Shown piece after piece: positions 25,201-39,055 of a stretch of DNA of 64,000 nt. The stretch lies in NCBI RefSeq assembly GCF_047663525.1, contig NC_092600.1, forward strand, positions 3,530,001 through 3,594,000. The letters are read 5' to 3'. The position numbers and the translations under genes were made by a program. The notes below the pieces were generated by a model that saw only the letters and a program-made list of their open reading frames with translations, ran no database searches and was not told the origin of the DNA. How positions within the stretch are numbered: the first letter of the stretch is position 1; each line of letters starts with the position of its first letter. Source of the DNA: Anas platyrhynchos (lineage: Eukaryota > Chordata > Aves > Anseriformes > Anatidae).

Positions 25201-27929
25201 AATAACAAAAGTGGTGATGACCATAACTGTCTTTGGGGATTTGCTCTAACGCAGGTTCTTCTTTCTCAAGAGCTGATGTTAGATTTCATTTGGAAAGGGG
25301 AAAAAAGGACATGGTCACAAAAAATTTGTTAATGTTTGTTAATCTGCATACCCCTAGGGAAAAGTCTACTTCAAAGTCAGTAAAATGGTTCACACAGACA
25401 TTTCAGGGTGTGGAATCTGTCTCTGAAATCAACAAAAAGGCACTTTTTCTTTTAAAGCACTTTAGGCCTTAGATCTTGACACAGTGTCCTAAAATCTATA
25501 AGAAAACTCCCTCAGCCTTAGCTACATTGGTCTCGGGCCCCCAATTCCCCCATCTGATGCAAAGTGGCAGGCTGAAATGTTCACTTCTATAACTTGAACC
25601 CCAGCAGATGCTATTTTAGGGAGAAAATTAGCTCACCAACATTTAACTATATCAGTGGTGCATCCTGCCCCAAGGACTGTGATTAGCTAAGCTCTCTTTC
25701 CTCTCCAAAACCCTGATTGCGTCGACGTATATGACTTAATAACTTCACTTTGAACTCTGTTAGAAACGAAGCTTTTGGCAAGTAGCACTTATCAGAGAGA
25801 AGCAGAACCCAGCATTAAACAAAGAGGCTTAAACAGGCCCCTTCCCAGCAAAGTGAGGGGGGAGTGGAAGTGATTCATTAACATGAAACAAGTTGGCTCC
25901 CATTCAGAATGGCATTTACCGTGAGTGATGAGAGGATACCTTGAGGTGGTAGAGGAATATATACCTCCCGTACATTGCTGGCAAGCCCACTAGCTGGGGG
26001 AACAGCATGGCTGAGACAGGCCGATCCTGTCCTTTGTTTTGCCAACGCAATTTAGAAACCATGTTGAACATCACAAACTATGATTTGCTGAACAGGAATA
26101 GGTTTAAGGTACTGCCCAAGGGCTGTGCTGAGAGCTAATAATCCCCAGGAATAAATAGACATACGGATGGATAGGGAAGGAAGAGATGCAAACTCCAGTG
26201 ATATGAACAGGAGCTGGTGCATCAGGAGACGGAGCAGCTGCGCTCCCAGTCACACCTGGTCCACGAAGCAGATTTGGTTAGTCTGTCTTACATAGAAGCA
26301 TGTATCTATATCCGTCTACATAGACAGATATCCATCCATCTAGGCAGATTTCATCTCTCTTAATTTTCACCAGAAGGAACGTGTGAGGAATCCAAGTGTG
26401 GTTTCTGCCCAGAGCAACTGTTCCCTAGAAAATGAAGAGAAAAGCTGTGCTGGGATGAAGGTGCAGGCTGGTCCTGCCTGTAATCCTTTCCTGGATAATG
26501 ATACAGGTGGGAACAGATGAGGAGAGAAGAAATAAGCCCCCTGACCTATGCAATCCCCCATAAATCTACCTGTCCCTACCCCAGTGCTACCAGTTCTCAT
26601 TAACTATCTCCAGGCTCCCAGGCTGCTCGGGGCACTTTTGCCTTTCCCAGGAATGCGAGCTGATGAGGTTTGCAGGTGTGGATAAGGCAGAAATGCTAGC
26701 ACCTGATACAAGTTATGCAGTCTTTATTTTGGCTTCTGCAGCAGCCATTAGAGTCTCACAGATGGAAAAAAAAGCACGAGCTATGTATTTTAGTTAGCGG
26801 TGTTTTATCGAAGGCGGTGTCCTTGGGCTAGTTTCTGCTACTGGTAGATTTCAACGGAGACGTGTATTTCCCAGGACAGCCTTACAACAGGATCACCTGA
26901 TCTTTGGGTCTCCTCCAAGGTAATATTTGAAACAGCCTTGTTGAGCGGTGCAGGAAATAGCTGTGTTTCTAGTGCTGCTTTTCTGGGCATGTACACCCAG
27001 TGCAAGGCGTTCTTGTGCAACTGCTGTTGCATGGAGCACAGCAGCCCGCATGTTGGTTGCCTGTAGTCCGGGGGAAAACTGTGGCATCTTCTCATGCTAT
27101 TCACTTAGAAAAAAAGAATGCAAAGTCTGGGGTTGGTGCAAAATTGCTTCTGTTGCAACTGGACCAAGGAGCAAGCACGTTCCTTGTTGGGTAATACTAA
27201 GCAATAAAGCCAAATGCAAGCAGATAAAATGGAAATTCTTGCTGGAATAAGGTTTGAAGGCAGCTGGCAGTATGTGCAGGACAAAGGGAGTGTGTGGGAA
27301 CGTGAGGAGTTCAGCTCATCTGGCTGTGAAAATAGACACCAAAATGGCTGGGAGGCAAGGATCAGTGTGAAGGCTGCAGCTCCCTCTCCTTCCCACTCTG
27401 AAGCTCTGCAATGGCTGAGACATCAAAACCAAACCAAAACAACAACCAATAAATAAATAAATAAATAGAGCCAGCACAATATAAACCTGAACAACAGGGC
27501 TCTGACAGCTGCAAAGTGTTTGAACAACATGTCAGATGGGAAAGTTCATGAAATCTCCTGTATCCCACCGGAGCATGTGAGCTGCAGCTTTTCCTGGTTT
27601 CTCTGACCATATTTTCCCCATAGCTGCAATACTGTCAGCATATAGGCTGCGTGTGGATCCCAAGGAGAGGGGAAATCAACCGGAGGAATCGACCCGGCAA
27701 TGCAAAGAATGAGGATGCTATGCTGTCTGTTACACCAGAGGCTGTGCTCCACGTCCTCACCTGTCTCACTGCATCCTCCTGGGGACTCCACACAGCCACA
27801 GACCTTTGGGTTTGCTCCCGAAGTCCTCCCCATCGAGCAGCAGTGTGTTTGCTGCTTCCTTTGAAGACCTCACTTTCTTACAGTATCCTCACAAATGTGT
27901 GTGCGAGGTCAAGGTGACAGCGCCTCCCT
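22276..27929. other. Intergenic sequence without recognised genes
   Basis: Only short frames occur and none has a recognisable domain. The stretch is AT-rich around 23100-23700 and 24400-25500. A TAAA/AATA tract lies at about 27447-27468. Nothing else can be supported. Confidence 0.55.
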
Positions 27930-28960
27930 CCAAGCAGCTGCCCTGTTAGCACCTGATACTGGATAATAATAATGATTAATGAATCTTAATCTTTCTGTCA
28001 CAATTCCCTTTCATTAATATTTATATCTGGCAGATGTACCCCCAGGGGGGAGCTTGAATTGCTAAGTATTATACTGCTATGTACAGCTGGTATTTTATGC
28101 AGCAACTTCGAGGACATTCTTCTAAACAACTTATTATGTGCAATTTTATTTTCAACTCGTTGTTAATGCTGCCACGTGTCAGACTAGAGAAGAATGTTTA
28201 TTTTAGTCCCACTTATCTGATGAAGTAAAAAAACAACAACACTGAATACCAACATTTTCAGGGAAAAGGATCTGATGTAAAAGAATGAATGCATGCATGC
28301 TTAACCAACTAGCATTATTACAGAGGTCAAGCTCAGCTACAGAGACACCACTGAGCCTCCTAATTACAACAGGGTGTAATTTAAGGCATCTTTAGCAGCC
28401 GGTGATTTTAAACGTGTGCCTTTTTCTGGTTAGATGTATGTGTTCAGCTGCTAAAAAAGTCTTGTGAAGCACTTTTGGAAGAATAAACATTCAATTAAAT
28501 GATCTAGTTGAGTCCTTATAATTGGGATGAAGTCTGTTTATAACTAATTCATAATACAACATCATTAGCCAAATGATTAATTGGTAATTACTCTATGAAA
28601 ACAAATTAATCACCATGCTTCCCAAGCCATGATCCTCTGTCTACACTGTAGCAAGCCATTTGGCTCCGGTCTGTGATTGTCTTAATTTATTTCTAGTTAT
28701 CCATCTAAGTCTTGGCTATTCAATTTGGAGAAATCTCCTCCCGGCTCTCAGCAATGCTCTGTCAGCTGCAGCAATAGCCAGCATGAAAACCATTTGCCAT
28801 TTTTTTAATATTTTATTACCTTCCCCGGGCAAGTCTGAACCCTGACTAGGTGGATATTATTTCTTTGATTGTGCTCTCATTTGAAAGTAAGAACATGAAT
28901 CTTGTGATTATATCCACATAAAGACTATGAAAATCGGCAGATGAGGATATGAAATACGGT
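27930..28960. promoter_or_regulatory. Candidate developmental enhancer block
   Basis: About 1 kb of AT-rich, non-repetitive sequence is dense in homeodomain-type cores (TAATTA and ATTAAT near 27974, 28360, 28575-28590 and 28605) and contains repeated ATGCATGC and CAGCTG motifs. It has low CpG and no open frame of note. This composition is typical of deeply conserved vertebrate noncoding elements in gene deserts near developmental genes such as NEUROG1. Conservation has not been tested here. Confidence 0.4.
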
Positions 28961-31056
28961 CAGCCTTTGTGTTTGAAGCAGTCCTCAGCCTGCAGAGACT
29001 TCAGCTTGGGAGTCAGACTGCGCAAAATAGCTTCTAGATCATGTGGGCGCAGAGAAAACACACACAGGTTGTATGTAAAAAAATAAAAATAGAAGTCTGG
29101 TGAATGTTTCTAAGTTGTTCTCAGGGACTGACAGAAATGTCCCCACAGCTGTGACAGTGTGGTAACGGTGTCCAGCCGTGTGCTGATCGCCACAAGGAGC
29201 AGGCCAGGGCCTGAGGCCCGCTGAGGCAGGCCGAGCCCCGCAGGCCCCAGGCACGGCTCCTGCTTCCCTCAGCAGCACCAGGAGCTCATTTCAGGGCCAT
29301 ACTTGGTCTTCTTGGTGGCACTGATGGCTGTGCCATAAATCAAGCAACCTGGACACTGTGGCTGGCCTGCTCGGCCTCTGAATTTCACAAGAAAATTTCG
29401 CAAAGGGTGTGTTTGTGCGACCAGGCAGGCACTTGGGGTGTACAGCCAGCCCCTGTGAGCGGCTGGCTCAGGACCTGAGTCCAGCAGGGACATATCCCAC
29501 AGAGGTGTCCAGATTAACCACACATCACCGCTGCCTGACGGGACGGTAGCCAAACAGCCCCCAGATTACCAAAATCAGATCTACCTGAAGCTCCCTGATG
29601 GGTCGGGTTTCTAGCACTGAGTGCCACCTTCTGAGAAAAGCAATACATGAAGGCGATTGCTGCAGCAGCCAGAAAGTGGGTAAAAGCCCCTCTCTCTGGG
29701 TGGTAACACGGTGACAGCACTTCACTGGATAGTTTGCACCAAAAAGGAGGACTACACTGTTAAGTGACACAGAAGACATCAGTTTCCTCACGCTCTAGGT
29801 ATGATTCATAGCAGATTTAGCGTTTTAACAGAATAAGTAGCTTCACTGATGTGCTAGAAATGAGGGTCGAGCCTGTTTTTCAGCTTGGATACTCCAGGGA
29901 CCCTGTGCTGATTGCCAGATTGCTTCCTGGATGAGAGCGTGACTCGGCCATCAAACATTTTTTTACCCTTTGTATTCAGTTTTATGTACCCAAAGCTGCT
30001 CCTAATGGGGTGCAGATGTTTCTCATACTCAGTTATCACGGAAAATGGACAGGAGAAGGAACTACTGAAAACTCTGGAGGAGCTGAGGGGAAACCACGGC
30101 ACTCTTGAATCACTAGCAAGGAAATAGCTAATGAGTGTTTTTTTTCTTTATTTTTATTTTTATTTTTCCCCCTCAAAAATCACTGCTGCTGTCCCATGGG
30201 GAAAAAAGGGAGACAGAAAATAGGGTGATATTGCTCATGGATAATCAAGGAACTCTAAGGTTTAATAAAACATGAAAACTCCTACAACAAAGAGGAGAGG
30301 AGGCAGCGGGGAGCCTGGCAGTAGGTCCATGCAGGAGAGGTACTGCCAGGGTGCTAATGGTACCACCAGTGCTGCTGGCACTAATTGCAGCCCATTCCCT
30401 TCAGATTCCCCAGTGCCCACACAGCCAGGGCAGCTCTGCAGACAGAGCCAGGATGCTGAGTGATGGGGATGAAGAAAGCACGTCCAGCCAAAGCACCTCC
30501 AGCTGCAGTTTGGGTCGCACAGGCTGGAGGAAGCACTGCGCAGTAGCAAGCAGCTAGTGGGTGATAAAACAAGCTGAGTGTTCCTGTTTGCCTTCATGCC
30601 GAGCATTTCTGTACATCCAGTTTTTGGTATGATTTGCATGATTTTCATCCTTTTTCCACTGAGCAGCAACAGCAGATGGAGTGGGAAGATTCTGTGGGGT
30701 AGTTCAGCAAATGGTCATCTGGTGCTTCCTTCAAGTCTCTCACCAGGAGCATTTTTCTCACTCTTGTCTTTCGTCTCTGCCTTTTTGCAATCTCACTGCC
30801 CTTGCCATTGGAACCTCATGCCCCATCCAAGCAGTGCCGAGGCTGGAAATGGGAGCTTTCCCTCCTTCCCACCCTGCACAGCCCCAGCCTGTCTTTGGGA
30901 GGGTCCTCACTCACCCGTGTCTTCTGCCCCAATCCTCATGCAGCAGCAGCAACAAAAATTGGATCAGCTTTGGACTTATTCCTCTGGCATTACTCTTTCT
31001 GACAGGGATAGGCAGAAAGCCAGAGAAAAGATGCTGAAACTTATATCAAGCAAATA

Positions 31057-31121
31057 AACCAGACCAAACCAACAACCAACCAAACCAAACAGACAAACAA
31101 CAAACAAACAAACAAGTAAAA
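31057..31121. repeat. CCAAA/ACAAA low-complexity tract
   Basis: An imperfect array of ACCAA and ACAAA units. On the minus strand it generates an artificial hydrophobic open frame. Confidence 0.8.
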
Positions 31122-32564
31122 AACCACCTGGGAAGATAACTGTATTCCATATATACAAATGTCACAGTCCAGACTGGAAAGGGCATTTGCCACCCTTGGC
31201 CCTTCCAAACCAGTCTGTCGGCTGCATCTGCTAGTTGGCACCTGCATGTACTCACTGAACGGAAAATAATTGCTTGTGTGACAAACCAAATGCTGCAAAT
31301 CGCGGTCCTGAGGTGGTCTGCATCAGAGCAGAGGCATGGAAGAGCTGCTGCAGCCTCTGCTGGACAGCAGGATCAGAGGGAACCCGAGAGCAACCAGGAG
31401 TAAAACCGTGGCAGGATTTTTAAGGGAAGAAAACAGCTTTTTAAACCATTGCATAGGTGTTGATGAGGAAGGCATATGCATTTAATGTTGAAATGAAATG
31501 GATTTAAAAGCTACTGATAAAAAAAATGATCTCAGTGGCTGAATCCTGTGAAAGCACCTCCAGGATATTGTTGGTCAGATAAGTCTCACCTCCATGGCCG
31601 CTGCCTGCCACTCATGTCCCTGTCCCCATCCCTGTATGCTCCCTGCAAGCCTCATAGTGGCACCTACAACCTGATGGCAATTTTTCCTGAATTAGGGAAA
31701 AACAAAGGAAAGGACAGCCTGCTTTTGTCATTAGTTTGAGCAAGAAGGTGCCTTTGCAGACAGAAAATGAAGGTTTGAATGACACCGAAGGAGGGAAATA
31801 CTTGTTAGTGCCTCCTGAAAGGTGATGCTGGAGCCCCGATGGGTGAAACCCCTGAGTCCTGTCTCCATTTGGGACCACCCCTGGTGCGCAGCTGAGGAGC
31901 TCCCCCTGCAGTCACCGAGCCGCCCGGATAAACCCAGCACCACCGAACCGCTGTAACCAGCATCCCATAGAAATGAGAATAGACTCATAAAAATGAGAAT
32001 AGACTTATATATTAAGAGAAACGTGCCGCTGTGCTCTCGGCTTGTTGTGCGGCCCCTCTGGCACACAGAGCATCATCTGCACCGCCTGGGGAAGGGCCGG
32101 CACCGATGCTCCGGGGGTCCCGTGGGACAGAGCCGTGCTCAGCCCCTCAGCTGCATCCAGGAGCCAGCAGGTGCTTTGGGCATCCAGGCAAACTCCCTTA
32201 TTTTTAAGTTCCCCTTGCAATGCCTGCTCTGAGGAAAAATGAGGAAGCATGCCAGTTAATCAGAAGCACGAGGAGTGAAGTGTTGCCTTGCAGGAGATAG
32301 GGAAATAGAAATAGGTTCTTTAAAAACCCTCAAAGAATAAAGTTTCTCCATGTGTTGCGATTTAGTATCCAAGCAATTTTAAGAGACTGTTGCATAGGGC
32401 TGAAAAATCTTTAGCTGCTAGGCTCAGAAGGAAGTTTTTAGCTGAATGACCAAAAACATTAATTTTTCGTCCCTAGTACCTTGGGCCCGCATATTTGATA
32501 GAGATGGATGCACCAAAGCTGGTCTGAGGAGCTGATGGGGGAACAAAGGGCCTGTGGAGGGATG

Positions 32565-32578
32565 GTTGTCATGGTAAC
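32565..32578. promoter_or_regulatory. Second RFX/X-box-like palindrome
   Basis: GTTGTCATGGTAAC matches the symmetrical RFX site class in both half sites and lies about 7 kb upstream of the SLC25A48 start codon. Function is inferred from the motif only. Confidence 0.45.
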
Positions 32579-35500
32579 TGCTCAGAAAGCACTGAAAAAA
32601 AGGCTTTTTTTTTTTTTTTTTTTGGGCTGGGTAGTTTATTATGTTTCCTTTTGGTGGCACTGTCTGCCCAAATATTACCAAATCACCAGCTGCTGGAGCA
32701 GGTGGAAATCCCTCCTGTAGGTCTGGCTCCCGCAGGTCCCTTGTCGCTTGTAGAAAATGTATCACAGCAAACTTCCATTTCTTTCCCCAGGTTTTGGAGG
32801 AAAGGTGCCGATCAGGTACCGATTACAGTCAGGCAATTAGCCATCACTGCAGCAGCAATAAATATCCACCGGGAAAACCAGAGAGCAAATCCTATGACTG
32901 CTCCAGGCTCAACCTGAAGTTTTTGTGCATAACTTTGTTCTGGTAGCAGTCACACCGAGGGGCACTGTGAAATAAGGGCTCAGAGTAATGAGCCTTTTGC
33001 AAAAATAACACATTCTGAAGAATCAGAATTTCCTTGAACTTTGGGTAAATGTCCCAAAGGCATGGTGAGCTCCGAATCATACAGTTCTAGCGGGACAAGC
33101 CTCCGGACAAAGCAGTAGCTCTCACGTAGCCCTGCAGCTTCTCACTGAGCACTGAGGCAGATCCCTCACTTCGTGCCTCACCAGCCCCGACCAGCATCCT
33201 GAGGGACTTGCTGGGGCTCCTGATGTATAAGGTCAGATACTTGCCATAAAGAAGTTGAAGGGTGAATTCGTGGCTCAGGCACAACCACCAGTATGTCTTC
33301 AGCAGAGACAAGGCTCCGCTTCTAATTTTCCAGTTTTCTCTTTTATTTTTATTTTTTTAGTTTGAGTCCTTCGCTGCTGCTATCTTCAGTTTTTTTTTTT
33401 TTTTTTTTGTTTCACTAGTGGTGAACTTGTGAGTCCTTCCAACACGGATGAACACGAATTCTTCCTACAGTCTCTGCAGTGAATTAATGGAGCTTAAATA
33501 GGACATTGTGTGCAGGGAATCAGTGGGACTGAACACGAACAAAAGACGCTTCTCCATTAACATAAATGAGAAACTGTCTCACTGCACTTGTTTAGTCAAA
33601 TTGTTGCCCGCAAAGAAGTGGTGTTTGCATCTCTTGAGTAAATTTTCCTGCAGATTTCAAGTGTTCTGATTAGGATATGCAACTTCAAAGATCTCGGTTT
33701 AGCTCTGTTTGCCATTCTTCCTCCTGGTGTTATTGATTGCAGAGATGTTTCCGTGCAAATAGCAGTGTTCACCTTTTAAAATTAGCCTGCTCCTCATTCC
33801 CTGATGATGAGCTGCTACCCCGGCCCAGCTGGGCCTGGCAGAATAACAAAATCCCTTTCCTCCAAGAGAATAATAGAAGCAGAAGGGTGGAAGGATGCTC
33901 GGAGGGGTAAACATGGAGGAAACTATATTTAGCTGAAGACAATCACACATGCACACACACACACACAAACCCACAGCACTAAATTTGAGGACTAAATAAT
34001 TGCTTGTAATTAGTGAGAATTTCAGGGCAATTTACAAAAGCCAAGCTCCAAATTGCCATTCGTTTTTCCAAAGGGTTAGATATCCAGCTTCCATAAGCAG
34101 GAAACAATGTTTTCTTCTCATTTCCATTTGCCAACGGGGTCTGCGTGAGAAGCTATGTGCTCACATGCTGTTGGTGCACGTGCCAAACACCGCATCTGTG
34201 TAAGCAGCAGGGGGGTGATCTCACGAATCTGGAGCTCAAGGGGAGCTCCTCTCACCTGCTGAGTCCTTGGCTGATGTCTGGCATGACACGAGACCTGAAA
34301 GCCAGGCGTGGGGATTATTTTACCTAAATGTATATCCCTGGGGTGCTGATGTGTGCATCTGGGCTTAGGTTCCCATCGGGTCACCAGTCACAGCTCATTC
34401 TCGGACAGGTACCGTAGTGCTTTGTCTCCAAATGGTCCCACTTTGACTGCAAAGGCTCAGGCACTGACAGCTGCAGAAGGGAAATGTAAAGTTTGTAGGG
34501 ACAAAACCTGCTCAAAGAAGACACCTCCTCCCCCTCCACCTTGGCTCCTGTCCTCTCCGTTTCCCTCCAGCATCAGAGAGGGCAGGACAGCCATCGCAGC
34601 TGACAAACCTCTCTTAGGGCTCCATGCTTCTTTCAAAGCTTTTTTTCCATGTTTTCACCGTTGTTTTCCAATAGAAGCTGGCTGAGGCTCAGCTTTTCTC
34701 ATTCAGCTCTTTGAACAAAATGACTTGGTTTTCTGCTGAAAGCATTAACCACCGTCCAAGGAATGAAAACCCCACAGGACCTGGTTAACTGCCAGGGGCG
34801 TTTTCAAGGACGTTTGTCCATCAGGAGGTCACTGCCAGGGGGGGTAACACCTGATGGTAACACCATTTAACATATTTGGGGTTTAGAAGGAGGGCTGGGA
34901 GAGCCTGGGCAAGGCTTTGCCCCCCAGCCCCAGGGCAGCAAACACAAAATCCCTCCTGCAGCTATTTCCAGGACTTCAGGGTGGCTGCTGCAGATGCTTG
35001 GCTGATGGAGCATGAAGCTCCCCAGCCTTGCAGCTCGCTTGTAGCTTCCAGAGACACTCCTGCCTCTACCCTCAGAGTAAACCTCCTCCCTGCTCCACTG
35101 CTCTTTCTACATGCCCCAATTCTCTCTGTGTGAGCATGGAGGGTCTAACACGGAGGAGAGCAGGGCACGGGAGCCCACATTTCCTTGAGAGAGCTGGGGA
35201 AGCGTTGTCCCCATGGCTGTCACCTTGCTATTGCATGCTGCACGTCCCACGTTGCTAAATGTGCACTGGTTGAACATCAACCTGTCCCTCAATCTCCTCG
35301 TTGGCAGCTCGCTGTCTTCTCTCCCTTAATAAAGCCGGCACGGCGGTGGTGCTGGTGGCACCGTCCCTTTGCATACCGTGGTAGCGGCCAAGCAGGCGGC
35401 TGCTGGTGCTGCAGTCAGAGCTTGGAAACTTGGAAATGCCTTGAGCAAAGTGCTCCACTTAGGCTCATTAGCAGTACAACCACACGATGCCCGCCCAGGC

Positions 35501-38389
35501 GCCTCTGCCAGGGAAACTTCCTGCTCTTTCAAGGTCTTATCAATAGCTGCAGTGTGGCAAACGGACCTGGGGGATGGGAGCAGGGAGCGTGAGTCACAGC
35601 TGGCTGTCTTGTCCCTGCACGGCAGGGAGAAGTGCCTCTCCGTCCGTGCTGCAGCCGCCTGGTGCAATATTGCTCTGCTCCCTGCTTCAAGCGTGTCTGC
35701 ACCGAGCTGGCTCATCCCAGCCAAAACCCCTCTGGCTCCTGGGGATGGTTCATGAGGCTGCAGCTCTCCAGGCTCCAGATGTGGCCACGTCTCCTGCTCA
35801 CCAGGGGCTGTGGTAGAGGAAGACATCGGGACATGGGTTCCTTGTGGCCCTGCTGCTGGTAGGAGCCTGGGGACGGCTGATGGACACTGCCCCGAGTGCT
35901 GGCTGGTGCTCGAGGGTCTGGGGGATGTGTTGGATGTACCCCTGAGATCTCCCCATCCCCAGCAGCTCCTCTCTGGTCTGCTTCAGCGTTTGCATTGGCA
36001 ATTTGGGGTGATGAGAGGTGAGAATGATACTGGAAGGCTTCATCCCTATGTGCAGTCTTTTTTAATAATTAACACCGCCTTGACAACAGCAAAGTGTCCA
36101 TCCAGCCGTGGGGTTAGGTAGATTCTTGTGCTGCTCAAAACCTTTGGGAAGCTCAGTTGAACTTGCCCAGCTCTGGGCACTCTGTGATGGTCAGACAGGC
36201 AAATGGGGCTTTGGGATGCCTGCCAAAAACGGCTGCTGAGTAAAGAGGGAGATGGCAAAGAGGTATTTTGGGAATCTGCAGTCCCAGCTGAGTCTTGCCT
36301 GTGGGTTTTAAGATGAATCTTGTCCTCATGGGACACCAGCTACTCCAGGCGTCTTACAGAGATGTTCTCTATAACATAGAATAAGCAAAAAGGGGATGAA
36401 AAGAGCAGGGGATTCCCCTCACTGCCTAATTCTTCCTGGGAAAGGATTTCTCCAGCAAGATGTAACCAGGCTGAGGGCAGGGAAGGGCACAGAAGAGCTT
36501 TGCAGGCATTGATAGCGGGGACTCCATTGCCTGCTCCTGGTCTTCGTGGTCCTTAATCCACCTTCTACACATTCCTGTGGAGAAAGCACTTATCTCTTAT
36601 GAGCTTGGTGGGTAGCTCCTGGAGGGGACAGCTATTTCTGCTATGTGGCCCCTGACTTCTCTTCCTGCTGCCTGGATTTGCCTGAGAGATGCAGCCGGTG
36701 GAGCTGCCCTCTTATCACAGCATGCACAATTTTCGGGGGGCTGTGCACGTCATTTTGTAACCTGCTGGCCTCTGCTCATGGGGCACAGCCCCTCGCAGAG
36801 ACCCCAGGCATTAGAGCCCAGTGCCCTGTGACTCTGGCCACAGCAGCGAGGTTTATTGTTGTTTTGCTTGTATCTTGCCCAGCAGTTGAAGCCACAATGT
36901 TATTAAAAGGTTAATATTTAAAGGCGTTTTTTCCTTGGATCAGCAGCATGTGCAGTAAAACGCATCACAGCCCACAGCCCCTTTGCAGTTGGATGAGAAA
37001 TGTGTAATCCCTGCTCATCCCTCACATCCCCTCTCTGCTGAGTTGTTCTTTTATTTCCCGGTGTGGTCATGTGTGAATCGGCCACGAGTTACCAAGTCCC
37101 TCACCCGCAGGAACCGCAGGGCTCCCAGGAAGGGGTGGGAAGCTCCTTGCCTCTAGCACTGGCACCTGCTGGACAGAGGAGTGCCGTGCCGTGCCAAGCA
37201 ATGGTTTTGTGCTGAGGAAGAAGAAACAGCAACGTTCAGGAGGACACAACCTCCCTGTTCCCCCTCTTGGCAGGAGGCAGCAGATTCCTCGTCCCTAATC
37301 AAAACCACGCTCATCCCCCCAGCCAGGGCTTCCTGTGAGCGGCTGCAAACCCAGGCTGGGACTGGGAGCAGCGGAAGGTTTGTGGCCCTTTCCAGCTCTC
37401 CATAGGACACCGCCGCTGCTGTCAGTACGAGCAGAGCTGGGAACTGGAGCTGTACACATCTGAGCACACAGCAGCACACCTGAGGCTGTCTGGTTGGTGA
37501 TAGGAGCTGCTCAGCCCGCCGGCAGGACTTGGCAGAAGGCTGGCAAATATTTTTCAGTGCAAAAATGCTCCTGTTAGTGCCCCGGCCCGAAGCTGGGAGC
37601 TGTCCCCCTGACAAAGGAGCAACATCAAGAGCAGCTCAGCTTCTTTCTGCATCCACCCTGGCTCCTCTGCCCCGCTCTTCCAGGCTGGGAGCGCTCACCA
37701 ACAAGTCTCCACAACGCTTGCTTCCAGCCCTCCATCCAGCATTGCACAAAGACCGTTTCCCTGAGCTAGCAGATGTTCCGAATTTGGCATGGAAACGCGT
37801 TGCTTGGAGTTAGAGAGAATTCCTGTGATTAATGATTAATGCTGCTATCTGAATAATTACCTCAGTCAGCCAGCTTTTCCTTTGGCTTTGCAAGAAAATA
37901 TGCATGGAAAATGAGGAGAATATCCTCTTTCTGTATTACTGCCTATATGGAATTCTTCTAAAAGGAGGGATACAAATATATTTGGGAAAACAAACAACTG
38001 GCAAGTTTACAAGGTGCATGCACCCTGTCTCCAGTACTGACAAAGGACCACAGCCCCCCCAGCCTCTGCATGGAGAAGGTGCTGGGTTATATACATTGAA
38101 AAATCTTGGGTTTCGGGTGGAGATGATCCGAGCTGATAACCGCACACCTAATATCAAATTTCCATAAGCACTTTGCAGATAAAAGCTCCCTTCAGCCAGC
38201 TCAGTGATAAGGTTTCTTGTGTATATGTGCACGCAGATAAGGAGACATTGTTTTAAGGTCAGTCTGAAAAAACATGTCTCTTTTTGTGGAAAATGTCAAT
38301 TTTTTTTCAATGGAAATTCAAATACTAACTGTTTAAGGCAAACTTTAAATATTTATATTCTAATTTAGTATTTTGTTGTTGCAGAGTTG

Positions 38390-39055
38390 TTAACGAGCTA
38401 CCAACATGTTCTGCACTTGCCAGAATATGCAGACAAAATACGTTTCAACAAAACCAACGTGGTATTCCAGGAAGGCCATGTACCAAGCCCGATGCCAACC
38501 CTTTCCGAAGGCATCCCAGGCTGATCCGAGGAGCTGCTGCCTGCAGCAATCTGACCTCAGCAGCACGGGGCTCACTTTGGGCTGCGGTAAACCAATGCAG
38601 ATGGGCAGATGTACGGTGTGGAAGGGCCAACACATCTTCTGCAGAGCAAAGTCGTGGCCCTGAAGTACGGCAAGGAAGAGAGCTCGAAGTGATCCGGTTA
38701 AGGAGCAAAAGGACGTGCTACGTAGCTGGATGCAGACATAATCCAGACATATTTCAATCCAATTCAGACATAAGACATCAGATTTTGCTAACACAGGGGG
38801 CAAAAGAGCCAGGCAGGGCTTAAAGTCGGGTATTAGCCACACAGGGAAGTGAGTCCAGTGTGCAGTGTGGGTCAGATGGATATGTGAGGAGTTACCAGAG
38901 AAGGGTTGGAGAGCAACGCGCTGGGCACCTGCTGTGTTCCTGCTGCGGTTCTGTCGCACCGCTCGGCGAGCGGGCTGAGGGTGAACATCTGGCACGAGAG
39001 CGAAACCAAACAGGGCTGGGCTCAGGAGCCACGGAACGGCAGGGCTGGGGGACAA
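38390..39055 (-). other. 221-codon ORF head-to-head with SLC25A48, unassigned
   Basis: This is the longest uninterrupted open frame in the window outside the TTCCC array. It runs away from SLC25A48, starting about 570 bp upstream of its ATG next to the CpG-rich promoter. The predicted product is rich in Leu, Cys and Trp, with no recognised domain, no clear signal peptide and no obvious homolog. It may be a chance frame or lie in a divergent noncoding transcript. Codon usage shows nothing that argues for selection. Confidence 0.2.

Larger units (their letters stand above)
28961..38389. other. Intergenic sequence upstream of SLC25A48
   Basis: No recognisable exon is seen. It contains a CCAAA/ACAAA low-complexity tract at about 31057-31121, a 20-bp tandem duplication at about 31970-32007, poly-T tracts at 32606-32623 and 33390-33409, and a CA microsatellite at about 33949-33966. 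A 159-codon frame at 30578-31057 (+) and several frames in the GC-rich stretch 34900-37800 show no domain. An X-box-like palindrome lies at 32565-32578. Confidence 0.55.

Noticed and set aside
30578..31057. 159-codon ORF ending in a charged, Gln-rich tail
   Set aside because: The tail comes from a CAG-rich stretch and the remainder is low complexity. No homology recognised.
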